In this document: positions 34,428 through 43,105 of the stretch, in pieces
Position numbering within the stretch: position 1 is the stretch's first letter
How the letters are laid out: every line of letters starts with the position of its first letter
Assembly (NCBI RefSeq): GCF_019711565.1
Contig: NZ_JAIGNN010000001.1
Location: 1,550,001 to 1,614,000 of the forward strand
DNA from: Qipengyuania proteolytica
GTDB lineage: Bacteria; Pseudomonadota; Alphaproteobacteria; Sphingomonadales; Sphingomonadaceae
DNA length: 64,000 nt
Direction of reading: 5' to 3'
Made by a program: the position numbers and the translations under genes
Notes under the pieces: generated by a model
The model's input: the letters and a program-made list of their open reading frames with translations, nothing else
The model's database searches: none
Told to the model about the DNA's origin: nothing

Positions 34428-35585
34428 TCAGCCTGCGAGCGAGGCGGCGATGGCGTCGCGCAGCGGCTTCGGGCTGTAGTCCGACCCGTAAGGCGCGCCG
34501 CGCACTTCCAGCCCATCGTCGCGCTTCGAGGGGCCGAAATATTGCAGCCAGTTGAAGCCGTCGACCATCCCCCAGGCGAGGATGTCGTCGAGGTGCTCGC
34601 CATATTCGAGCATGAGGTCGAAATAGCGCTGCGAGAACTCCGCGACCTTCGCATCGCGCAGCGCAATGTTCCCGGGCAGCGCCTTGTCCTTCACGTCGAA
34701 CTCCGTGACCAGCAGGCGATAGCCCATGTCGACCACCTCATCGAGGAAGGCTCGCCATTCGCGTTCGGCCACCGGCCCGACGCCGGTTGCGGGATCGAGC
34801 GAGAACATCTCGATATGCGACTGGATGCCCAGCGCATCGACCGGCGTCCCGCGCTTGCGGAAGCCTTCGAGCAACCGCAGCACGTCGGCACAGTGCTTCC
34901 GGTGGGCAGGCTCCCAGCTCATGTAATCGTTATAGACAAGCTGGCCTTGGGGCAGTTCCTCGCGCGCCGTGTGAAAAGCGAGGTCGAGCACAGCCTCGGG
35001 GCTCCCCATGGCGCGGCTCAGGCTGGTTTCGATCGGCGCATTGCGATCGTGATCGATAGCCTCGTTGACGACGTCGTAGCTCGAAATCACACCCTTGTAG
35101 CGGCGCGTGACGGTGCGGATGTGCTCGGTGACGAGACGTTCCGCCTCGCTCGCCGGGCGGGCGCCGAAGTCGTAGCTGTTGAGCCAGTCGGGAAACCATT
35201 GCGGCCGGTGCCACAGCAGCGTGTGCCCGCGCACCTCGAGCCCCTCCGTTTGAGCCCAAGCGACGATCTGGTCCAGCCGCGCGAAGTCATAGGTAGCGGG
35301 ATCGGGGCGCGTCGCCTGCCATTTCATCTCGTTCTCGGGCACGACCAGCCCGCATTCGCCGAGCACGATATCGGTGTAGCGCGGGTTCTGGATCGATCCG
35401 GCGGAGGTCCGTCCGGGCGTCGAGGCGATGGCTGTGCCGAAGCGGCGACCTCCCGCCTGTGCCAGCGTGTCGAGGCTGGGCGAGGGGGTCCTGGCCGGAC
35501 TGCCAGATGCACGCGGGAGCGCGCCATTCGCGCAGCCGGCGACTGCCAGCGCACCGAGCGCGGTCAGGGCATCGCGCCGCCTCAT
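34428..35585 (-). CDS. GH10 endo-1,4-beta-xylanase, lipoprotein
   Basis: GH10 enzymes cleave internal xylan bonds with retention. The acid/base is E175 in DVVNEAID and the nucleophile E295 in VTEFDVKD. Substrate-site sequences are EMKWQATRPDP, GHTLLWHRPQ and GIQSHIEM. The N-terminus MRRRDALTALGALAVAGC has a lipobox (C18) and a twin-arginine-like run, so a membrane-anchored, perhaps Tat-exported, protein is likely. No carbohydrate-binding module is fused (385 residues), which suits attack on imported or surface oligosaccharides. The start overlaps the GH3 stop as ATGA. The frame is open upstream to 35687 inside GH3, which is not real. Confidence 0.93.
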   Translation of the reverse strand: MRRRDALTALGALAVAGCANGALPRASGSPARTPSPSLDTLAQAGGRRFGTAIASTPGRTSAGSIQNPRYTDIVLGECGLVVPENEMKWQATRPDPATYDFARLDQIVAWAQTEGLEVRGHTLLWHRPQWFPDWLNSYDFGARPASEAERLVTEHIRTVTRRYKGVISSYDVVNEAIDHDRNAPIETSLSRAMGSPEAVLDLAFHTAREELPQGQLVYNDYMSWEPAHRKHCADVLRLLEGFRKRGTPVDALGIQSHIEMFSLDPATGVGPVAEREWRAFLDEVVDMGYRLLVTEFDVKDKALPGNIALRDAKVAEFSQRYFDLMLEYGEHLDDILAWGMVDGFNWLQYFGPSKRDDGLEVRGAPYGSDYSPKPLRDAIAASLAG

Positions 35586-37984
35586 GGCAGGACCGTCAGT
35601 TTGACGTCGACGACGTCGCGCGAGTTGGGCCCGACCATCAGCGTGAAGTCGCCCGGCTCGACCACGCGCTGCATGTCCCTGTTCCACAAGGCGAAGGCAT
35701 CGGGCCGGATGGCGATATCGACCTGCTTCGTCTCGCCTGCGGCCAACGTGACCCGCTGGAAGCCGACCAGTTCCTTGACCGGGCGCGTGACCGAGCTGAC
35801 ATCATCGCGCAGGTAGACTTGCACGACCTCGTCGCCGACCAGCTTGCCGGTGTTGGTGACGGGAACGCGGATCGTCACGCCGTCGCCTGCCGAAATCGAT
35901 GCCGAGGACAGCGTCGGCGTGCCGAAGGAGAAGCTGGTGTAGGACAGACCGTAACCGAACGGGTAGAGCGGCGAGACTTCCCCGAACAGGTAACCGCGCC
36001 GCGCGCTGGGCTTGTGGTTATAGAAGTTCGGCAGCTGACCGACGTTGCGCGCGGTCGTGACGGGCATCTTGCCGCCCGGATTGACCCGGCCGAACAGCGC
36101 GTCGGCGATGGCGGTGCCCTGCTGCTCACCGGCGTACCAGGTCTCGAGCACCGCGTTGGCCTCGCCGTCCACCGATAGATAGCTCGGCGGGCGTCCGTTC
36201 ACGAGCACCGCCACGATCGGCTTGCCGAGCGCCTTGAGCGCAGCGAACAACTCGTTCTGCTCGCCCACGAGATCGAGGCTGGTGCGGTCGCCGAGGTGGT
36301 TGTCGCCCCAGCCTTCGCGGCTGGTCTGTTCGGTGTCGCCGATGAACAGCAGGATGGTGTCGGCACCGCGCGCCGCCTCGACCGCCTGCGTGATCATGCG
36401 GCGGTTTTCTGCCGGATCGGCGAGGACGACCTCGTCCTCCCACCAGTCGTCGTTTTCGGTGATCTTCACGCCGGGCGCGTGGACGATGGTCGCACGCTCG
36501 CCGACGAGCGTCCTGATCCCTTCGAGCGGGCTGACGGTCTTGCGCGGGATGCCGTAATAGCCGCCGAGCCTTGCGACGTCGGCATTGGGCCCGATCACGG
36601 CGATGGTCGGCTTTGCCCCGCTGGCAGGAAGCGACAGCGGCAGCACCCCGTCATTTTTGAGCAGGACGAGCGATTTCTCCGCCGCCTTGCGCGCCAGGGC
36701 GACGCCTTCGGGGCCGTTGGAGGCGAGGGCGGGCGCGGTGTCGGTGACGAAGGGCTGTTCGAAGAGCCCGGCGTTGAACTTCATCGTCAGGATGCGTTCG
36801 ACCGCCTCGTCGATCTGGGCGAGCGTGACCTTGCCGTCCGCCAGCTGTTTGCCGAGGTTGCGGAAGGCGGCACCATCGGGGAAATCGATATCGACGCCGG
36901 CATCGAGCGCCAGCTTCGCCGCGTCCGGAATCTCTGCGGCGATCTTGTGCCGCGAAACCATTTCCTCGATCGCGAAATAGTCCGACACGACCGCGCCTTC
37001 GAAACCCCATTCCTCGCGCAGGATGTCGTGCAGCAGCCAGCGGCTCGAGTGGCTTGGGATGCCATCGATTTCGTTGTAGCTTGCCATCACCGCATCGATC
37101 GCGGTCCGGTCGACCACTTCCTTGAACGGCGGGAAGAACATCTCGCGCAAGGTGCGTTCGGAAATCTGCGCCGGTGCGATATTGGTGCCGCTCTCGGGCT
37201 GGCCGTGGCCAGTCATGTGCTTGAGCGTCGCCATCACCTGACCGGGCGCGAGCTTGCGGTCGCGACCGACGCCTTGCAGGCCCTCCACCGCGGCAACCCC
37301 CATCTCGGCGACGAGGTAGGGATCCTCGCCGAAGGTTTCCTCGATCCGGCCCCAACGCGGATCGCGCGCGACGTCGACGACAGGGGAGAGAACCTGCGTG
37401 ACGCCGCGCGCGCTGACCTCGCCGGCGATGTAATCGTTGACGTCGCGTACGAGGTCCGGGTCCCAGGTCGAGGCGAGGCCAATGGCCTGGGGGAAGCTGG
37501 TGGCATCGAGCGCGGCGAGCCCGTGGAGCGATTCCTCATGCGTCATCACTGGAATGCCGAGCCGGGTGGAGCGCGCCCAGGCCTGCAGCGCGTTGACGTA
37601 GCGGATGCTGTCCTCGATCGAGCGGGGGGTGTTGAGGCGCGGGCTGCCCGGGCCGCGCAGGTCGGACGGGCGGGTGAAGAAGCCGATCCCGTCGGGATAG
37701 CGTGCGCTGGCCTTGGCGGCGTCGAAGAAGTCGGCATCGTCCTGGATCTCGGCCTTGTTGGTCCAGGTCGAGATCATCTGGGAGAGCTTTTCCTCCAGCG
37801 TCATGCGCGCCATCAGGTCGGCGACGCGCGTCTCGCCGGGGAGCGACGCATCCCAATAGGGCGCGTCTGCCAAGGGTCGTTCGCTCGCCGTGGCATCCTG
37901 TGCCAGCGCGGTCGAAACGTGAAGCGGTTGAAGCGCCAGGAAACATGTCCCGAGCGCGAGCGCGGTGCGCTTTATGGCCTTCAT
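35582..37984 (-). CDS. GH3 beta-xylosidase/beta-glucosidase, exported
   Basis: This 800-residue GH3 enzyme has a Sec signal peptide (residues 1-29, ending STALAQ). The N-terminal TIM barrel carries the nucleophile D335 in GAVVSDYFAIEEM and substrate residues K255-H256 in ATLKHMTGHGQPESG. The alpha/beta sandwich and a fibronectin-III-like C-terminal domain follow. Operon position next to GH10, and beside GH67, suggests it releases xylose from xylo-oligosaccharides; beta-glucosidase activity is possible. MKAIKR at 37984 has a strong GGGAGAGGA site. It diverges from GH67 with only 58 bp between start codons, which contain operator copy 4. Confidence 0.9.
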   Translation of the reverse strand: MKAIKRTALALGTCFLALQPLHVSTALAQDATASERPLADAPYWDASLPGETRVADLMARMTLEEKLSQMISTWTNKAEIQDDADFFDAAKASARYPDGIGFFTRPSDLRGPGSPRLNTPRSIEDSIRYVNALQAWARSTRLGIPVMTHEESLHGLAALDATSFPQAIGLASTWDPDLVRDVNDYIAGEVSARGVTQVLSPVVDVARDPRWGRIEETFGEDPYLVAEMGVAAVEGLQGVGRDRKLAPGQVMATLKHMTGHGQPESGTNIAPAQISERTLREMFFPPFKEVVDRTAIDAVMASYNEIDGIPSHSSRWLLHDILREEWGFEGAVVSDYFAIEEMVSRHKIAAEIPDAAKLALDAGVDIDFPDGAAFRNLGKQLADGKVTLAQIDEAVERILTMKFNAGLFEQPFVTDTAPALASNGPEGVALARKAAEKSLVLLKNDGVLPLSLPASGAKPTIAVIGPNADVARLGGYYGIPRKTVSPLEGIRTLVGERATIVHAPGVKITENDDWWEDEVVLADPAENRRMITQAVEAARGADTILLFIGDTEQTSREGWGDNHLGDRTSLDLVGEQNELFAALKALGKPIVAVLVNGRPPSYLSVDGEANAVLETWYAGEQQGTAIADALFGRVNPGGKMPVTTARNVGQLPNFYNHKPSARRGYLFGEVSPLYPFGYGLSYTSFSFGTPTLSSASISAGDGVTIRVPVTNTGKLVGDEVVQVYLRDDVSSVTRPVKELVGFQRVTLAAGETKQVDIAIRPDAFALWNRDMQRVVEPGDFTLMVGPNSRDVVDVKLTVLP

Positions 37985-38029
37985 GCGATTGTTCCTCTCC
38001 CTGAGCAGCCTTGACTGCACGGCACCTTG

Positions 38030-38043
38030 TGGTAGCGCTACCA
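38030..38043. promoter_or_regulatory. LacI-type operator copy 4 (perfect palindrome)
   Basis: TGGTAGCGCTACCA, a perfect 14-bp palindrome and the best copy in the window. It lies between divergent GH3-GH10 and GH67-lacI-xylD operons. Its last base is the A of the proposed GH67 ATG. Confidence 0.85.
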
Positions 38044-40154
38044 TGATGAGGGAGAGGAGGCTTGTCAACCGGCTAGCGAAGGCGCTGGCGACCGTGCTGG
38101 TGGCGGGACTTGCTGCGTCGCAAGCGCACGCCGAGGATGGCTATGAGCTGTGGCTGCGCCATACACCGCTGGAGGGCGGGGCGCTACAGGAACTCGGGCA
38201 ATACGCCCCAGAGGTGGTCGCGCCGCAGGGCGAGTTCCAGAGTGCGACCACGGACATTGCGGTCGAGGAACTGAGAGCCGGATTGGCGAATCTTGCCGGC
38301 GGAAACGTCGCGCGCGGCAAGGCAACCTCCATACGCATCACGCTCGATTGCGGAACGGCGGTAGGGGATGGGCAAGCCGGTTTCTCTCTAGTGCCCGAAC
38401 TGGACCGTCCGACCCCTGCTTTCCGGATAGCAGCCCGGGATCACATCGGCTGCCTCCACGGCAGCTTCGCCCTGCTGCGCGAGCTGGCGCTCGGCAAAAG
38501 TCTCGCCGATATCACACTGCAAGAGCGGCCCGCCTATCCGCTGCGCATGCTCAACCACTGGGACAATCCCGACGGCCATGTCGAGCGCGGCTATGCCGGC
38601 CGCTCGATCTTTGACTGGTGGCACCTGCCCGAGCGGCTCGATCGGCGGATGATCGACTATGCCCGCGCCAATGCCTCGATCGGCATCAACGGCGCAGTCG
38701 TGAACAACGTCAATGCGCGCGCTTTCATGCTCGAGCCGCGCTACATCGCGAAGCTCAAGCGGCTCGCCGATGCCTGGCGGCCCTACGGTATTCGCGTCTA
38801 TCTCTCGCCCCGGTTCAGTGCGCCGCGCGACCTTGGCGGGCTCGACACCGCAGACCCGCTCGATCCCGAAGTCCGCGCGTGGTGGCGGGCAAAGGCCGAC
38901 GAAATCTACGCGGCGATCCCCGACTTCGGGGGCTTCCTCGTCAAGGCGAACAGCGAAGGGCAGCCCGGCCCGCAGGATTACGACCGCACGCATGCCGACG
39001 GCGCGAACATGCTCGCCGAGGCGCTGGGTGAGCGCGGCACGGTGATCTGGCGCGCCTTCGTGTATTCAGCCGAGGACGAAACCGACCGCGCGATGCAGGC
39101 CTATGCCGAATTCGTTCCGCTCGATGGCCGGTTCGCAGACAATGTGATCCTGCAGGTCAAGAACGGCCCGATCGACTTCCAGCCTCGCGAGCCCTTCCAC
39201 CCGCTGTTCGGCGCGATGCCGCGGACCCGGATGATGCTCGAAGTGCAGGTGACCAAGGAATATCTCGGCTTCGCGAGCCACCTCGCCTTCCTCGCGCCCA
39301 TGTGGGAGGAGGTGCTCGACGCCGATACCGGCAGGGGCGGGACCGTCGCGCAGGTGGTCGCGCCCGCCGGCATGGCAGGCGTCGCCAACACCGGAGCGGA
39401 CCGCAACTGGACCGGCTCGGACTTCGACCAGGCGAACTGGTACGCCTTCGGGCGGCTGGCATGGGATCCCGGGCTTTCCAGCGAGACGATCGCGCGGGAA
39501 TGGAACGCACAGACCTTTACGCGCGACCAGCGGGCGCAGGATGCGATCACCGACATTATGCTCGGCAGCCGCGAGGCAGTCGTGCGCTACATGACCCCGC
39601 TGGGCCTCGCCCACCTGATGGGGACGGCACACCACTATGGCCCTGCGCCGTGGGTGTGCGACCTTGCCCGGCCCGAGTGGAACCCCTGCTATTATCACCG
39701 CGCCGATGCGGGAGGTATCGGGTTCGACCGGACTGCCACGGGTTCCGGCGCGCTGGCGCAATATGCGCCCGAGATCGCGCAGCGCTGGCGCGATCCCGAC
39801 ACGATCGATCCGGCGCTGCTGCTGTGGTTTCATCGGGTCACCTGGGACCACCGCATGGCCGACGGCCTCACGCTCTGGGAGCGGCTGGCGGCCGAGTACG
39901 ACCGCGGCGTAAGCGAGGTCGACCGGCTCGCCGCCACTTGGCATGGGCTCGCCCCGGCGATCGACCCGGAGCGCCACCGCGCCGTCGCGGACATGTTCGC
40001 CATCCAGCAGAAGGAGGCGCTCTGGTGGCGCGATGCCTCGCTGGCCTATTGGCACTCGGTCAACGGACTGCCCTATCCCGATGGCGTGACCCCGCCGCCG
40101 CCGCCGCTCGAGCATTACATGTCGCTCTCTTTTCCGGAGGCGCCCGGCCAATGA
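38043..40154 (+). CDS. GH67 alpha-glucuronidase, periplasmic
   Basis: GH67 removes 4-O-methyl-glucuronic acid from the non-reducing end of xylo-oligosaccharides. Catalytic residues fit Cellvibrio GlcA67A with a constant offset of 13: E305 in KANSEGQPGP, D378 in NGPIDFQPREP and E406 in VTKEYLGF. The 703-residue protein begins MMRERR, followed by a Sec signal peptide to about residue 30 (SQAHA), so it acts in the periplasm. The ATG at 38043 (or 38046) has no ribosome site upstream, and the operator touches it. It heads the GH67-lacI-xylD operon. No glucuronate-catabolic genes are in the window. Confidence 0.9.
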   Translation: MMRERRLVNRLAKALATVLVAGLAASQAHAEDGYELWLRHTPLEGGALQELGQYAPEVVAPQGEFQSATTDIAVEELRAGLANLAGGNVARGKATSIRITLDCGTAVGDGQAGFSLVPELDRPTPAFRIAARDHIGCLHGSFALLRELALGKSLADITLQERPAYPLRMLNHWDNPDGHVERGYAGRSIFDWWHLPERLDRRMIDYARANASIGINGAVVNNVNARAFMLEPRYIAKLKRLADAWRPYGIRVYLSPRFSAPRDLGGLDTADPLDPEVRAWWRAKADEIYAAIPDFGGFLVKANSEGQPGPQDYDRTHADGANMLAEALGERGTVIWRAFVYSAEDETDRAMQAYAEFVPLDGRFADNVILQVKNGPIDFQPREPFHPLFGAMPRTRMMLEVQVTKEYLGFASHLAFLAPMWEEVLDADTGRGGTVAQVVAPAGMAGVANTGADRNWTGSDFDQANWYAFGRLAWDPGLSSETIAREWNAQTFTRDQRAQDAITDIMLGSREAVVRYMTPLGLAHLMGTAHHYGPAPWVCDLARPEWNPCYYHRADAGGIGFDRTATGSGALAQYAPEIAQRWRDPDTIDPALLLWFHRVTWDHRMADGLTLWERLAAEYDRGVSEVDRLAATWHGLAPAIDPERHRAVADMFAIQQKEALWWRDASLAYWHSVNGLPYPDGVTPPPPPLEHYMSLSFPEAPGQ

Positions 40155-40185
40155 TCGCACTTGCTGGCCTCACGGGGATGCTTCT

Positions 40186-41310
40186 ATGGCGATAGGCATG
40201 GACATCACCCAGAAGAGCGGGACCGCCACGCGCAAGCGCAGTTCACGCAAGGGCAACTCTGCGCCGACCATCGCCGATGTGGCACGCGCCGCGCATTGCT
40301 CGCCCATGACGGTCAGCCGGGTCATCAATGGCGAAGAGAATGTGCGCGAAGCGACGCGGGCGCAGGTCCTCGATGCCATCGCCAAGCTCAACTACATTCC
40401 CAACCGAGCGGCCCGCTCGCTGGCGGGCGGGGCTCAGCTGCGGATCGCGTTGCTGTTCGACAACCCGTCGGCGTCCTACCTCAGCGAATTCCTGATGGGC
40501 GCGCTCGAGGAAGCGAGCCGGCGCGACATACACTTGGTGGTACAAAGCTGCGAGACCGTGCCAGAGAGCAAGGAACTGATCAGCAAGCTCGTCGACGGCG
40601 GGATCGTCGGCTTTATTCTTCCGCCACCGCTGTGCGACGACCAGAGCGTGCTCGACCAGATCCGCGCCTCGGGCGGCATCGCCGTCGCCGTCGGCCCGGG
40701 CCGCGCGAGCGGGTCGCACGGCGCGGTGCAGATCGACGAGTTCCAGGCGGCTTACGACATGACACGCCACATCATCGGGCTAGGTCACGAGCGGATCGGC
40801 TTCATTATCGGCAACCCCGAACAGGTCGCGAGCGGCCAGCGGCTCGAAGGCTTTCGGGCGGCGATGGAGGAGGCAGGCCTGACCATCAGCGACCGACTGA
40901 TCGCGCAAGGCCAGTTCACCTATCGCTCGGGCATGGTGGCGGCAGAGAAACTGCTCGCGGTCGATCCGCCGCCGACCGCGATCTTCGCCTCCAACGACGA
41001 CATGGCCGCCGCAACCGTGGCGATGGCGCACCGCCGGCACCTCGACGTGCCGAACGACATCACCGTCTGCGGCTTCGACGATACCGAACTCGCCAGCTCG
41101 ATCTGGCCCGAACTGACCACCATTCGCCAGCCGATCCGCGAGATGACCGCGCAGGCGGTGGTGATGATCGCCAAAGCCTACCGGCAGAAAACCCCGGCCT
41201 CCAAGGCCAAAGGCGAGCAGGTCACAATGGCGTACAAGCTGGTGCGTCGCAATTCCGATGCGGGGCCCAGTCTGGCGTCCTCGTTCCAGCGAGCTTCGGA
41301 GAAACAATGA
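40186..41310 (+). CDS. LacI-family transcriptional repressor of the xylan regulon
   Basis: This 374-residue regulator has a helix-turn-helix at about residues 28-47 (TIADVARAAHCSPMTVSRVI), a hinge helix around NRAARSLAGG at about 73-82 and a periplasmic-binding-protein-like sensor domain. A 25-residue basic N-terminal extension precedes the helix-turn-helix. Palindromes with a central CG, as seen here, are typical LacI-family operators. It is 31 bp downstream of GH67 and overlaps xylD (ATGA), so it is controlled by operator copy 4, which implies negative autoregulation. The inducer is probably xylose or a pathway intermediate, by inference only. It is the only dedicated regulator seen in the locus. 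Confidence 0.88.
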   Translation: MAIGMDITQKSGTATRKRSSRKGNSAPTIADVARAAHCSPMTVSRVINGEENVREATRAQVLDAIAKLNYIPNRAARSLAGGAQLRIALLFDNPSASYLSEFLMGALEEASRRDIHLVVQSCETVPESKELISKLVDGGIVGFILPPPLCDDQSVLDQIRASGGIAVAVGPGRASGSHGAVQIDEFQAAYDMTRHIIGLGHERIGFIIGNPEQVASGQRLEGFRAAMEEAGLTISDRLIAQGQFTYRSGMVAAEKLLAVDPPPTAIFASNDDMAAATVAMAHRRHLDVPNDITVCGFDDTELASSIWPELTTIRQPIREMTAQAVVMIAKAYRQKTPASKAKGEQVTMAYKLVRRNSDAGPSLASSFQRASEKQ

Positions 41311-43091
41311 AGGAAAAATCCAGCGGTCGGCGGCTGCGCTCGCGCGAGTGGTTCGACAATCCCGATCGCATGGACATGACGGCGCTCTATCTCGAGCGCT
41401 TCATGAACTACGGCGTGACGCCCGAGGAGCTGCGCAGCGGCAAACCGATCATCGGCATCGCGCAGAGCGGCAGCGACCTGTCACCCTGCAATCGCATCCA
41501 TCTCGAACTCGCCAAGCGGACGCGCGACGGGATCAGGGACGCGGGCGGCATCCCGATCGAATTCCCGGTGCACCCGATCTTCGAAAACTGCCGCCGCCCG
41601 ACCGCCGCGCTCGACCGCAACCTGCTCTATCTCGGGCTCGTCGAGCTGCTGAACGGCTACCCGATCGACGGCGTCGTGCTGACAACCGGCTGCGACAAGA
41701 CCACGCCTAGCCAGATCATGGCGGCGAGCACCGTGGATATCCCGGCCATCGTCCTGTCGGGCGGGCCGATGCTCGACGGCTGGCACAATGGTGAGCTGGT
41801 CGGCAGCGGTACTGTGATCTGGCGCAGTCGCCGCAAGCTTGCTGCGGGCGAGATCGACGAGGAGGAATTCCTCGACCGCGCCACGTCCAGCGCGCCCAGC
41901 GCGGGGCATTGCAACTCGATGGGCACGGCGAGCACGATGAATGCGGTCGCCGAAGCGCTCGGCCTCTCGCTGACCGGCTGTGCCGCAATCCCCGCACCCT
42001 ATCGCGAGCGCGGGCAGATGGCCTACCGGACGGGGCAGCGGATCGTCGAAATGGTCCATGCCGACCTCAAGCCCTCGGACATTTTGACGAAGGATGCCTT
42101 CCTCAACGCGATCGCGGTCGTCAGTGCTTCCGGCGGGTCATCGAACGCCCAGCCGCATATCCAGGCGATGGCCGCGCATGCGGGCGTGGATCTGCCGCTG
42201 AACGCGTGGCAGGAGCATGGCTACCGCCTGCCGTTGCTGCTTAACATGCAGCCTGCCGGCAAATATCTCGGCGAGCGTTTCCACCGCGCAGGCGGCGTGC
42301 CTGCGGTGATGTGGGAATTGCTGCAGGCGGGTGTGCTGAAGGCCGATTGCCTCACCTGCACGGGCGCGGACATGGCGAGCAATCTGGCGGGGCGCGAGAC
42401 CGGCGACCGCGAGATGATCCGGCCCTTCGACGATCCGCTCATGCCCGACGCCGGTTTCCTCGTCCTGTCGGGCAATCTGTTCGACTTCGCGATCCTCAAG
42501 ACCTCGGTCATCAGCGAGGAATTTCGGGCGCGCTACCTCTCGCGGCCCGGCGCGGAAGGCGTGTTCGAGGCGCGGGCGATCGTGTTCGACGGGTCGGACG
42601 ACTACCACCACCGGATCAACGATCCCGACCTTGCCATCGACGAGGACTGCATTCTCGTTATCCGCGGCTCGGGCGTCATCGGCTGGCCGGGCAGCGCCGA
42701 GGTCGTCAACATGCAGCCCCCCGATGCGCTGATCCGCGCGGGCAAGCAATGGCTCCCGACGCTGGGCGATGGTCGCCAGTCGGGCACGAGCGACAGCCCC
42801 TCGATCCTCAACGTCTCGCCCGAGAGTGCGGCTGGCGGCGGGCTCGCGTGGCTGCGCACGGGCGACACGATCCGCGTCGACCTCAATCGCGGCACATGCG
42901 ATGCGCTGGTCGACGAGGCCGAAATCGCGCGGCGGCTGGCGGAGGAACCGGCGCCCGAAATCCCGGCCAGCCAGACGCCGTGGGAAGAGCTGTTCCGTGA
43001 GAAGACCGGCCAGCTGGGCGAAGGCGGGGTGATGGAGTTCGCGCTCAAATACCGCGGTACGTCGCGTAAGCCGCCGCGCCACAATCACTGA
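41307..43091 (+). CDS. xylD: D-xylonate dehydratase (IlvD/Edd family)
   Basis: XylD dehydrates xylonate to 2-keto-3-deoxyxylonate, Weimberg step three. The 594-residue protein belongs to the pentonate-dehydratase branch. [2Fe-2S] ligands C61, C129 and C202 are in SPCNRIH, TTGCDKTTPS and SAGHCNSMGT, two residues offset from the Rhizobium L-arabinonate dehydratase numbering. K131, the carbamylated lysine position, is present. It has the SNLAGRETG and SGNLFDFAILKTS segments of the family. The ATG (41307) overlaps the lacI stop. D-xylonate is preferred over arabinonate because of the neighbouring XylB- and XylX-like genes. Confidence 0.88.
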   Translation: MKEKSSGRRLRSREWFDNPDRMDMTALYLERFMNYGVTPEELRSGKPIIGIAQSGSDLSPCNRIHLELAKRTRDGIRDAGGIPIEFPVHPIFENCRRPTAALDRNLLYLGLVELLNGYPIDGVVLTTGCDKTTPSQIMAASTVDIPAIVLSGGPMLDGWHNGELVGSGTVIWRSRRKLAAGEIDEEEFLDRATSSAPSAGHCNSMGTASTMNAVAEALGLSLTGCAAIPAPYRERGQMAYRTGQRIVEMVHADLKPSDILTKDAFLNAIAVVSASGGSSNAQPHIQAMAAHAGVDLPLNAWQEHGYRLPLLLNMQPAGKYLGERFHRAGGVPAVMWELLQAGVLKADCLTCTGADMASNLAGRETGDREMIRPFDDPLMPDAGFLVLSGNLFDFAILKTSVISEEFRARYLSRPGAEGVFEARAIVFDGSDDYHHRINDPDLAIDEDCILVIRGSGVIGWPGSAEVVNMQPPDALIRAGKQWLPTLGDGRQSGTSDSPSILNVSPESAAGGGLAWLRTGDTIRVDLNRGTCDALVDEAEIARRLAEEPAPEIPASQTPWEELFREKTGQLGEGGVMEFALKYRGTSRKPPRHNH

Positions 43092-43105
43092 TCGCGCGAC
43101 CGCGC

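Noticed and set aside
36296..38014. A 572-codon plus-strand frame opposite GH3
   Set aside because: No protein-like domain; the GH3 frame on the minus strand is complete with signal peptide and nucleophile.
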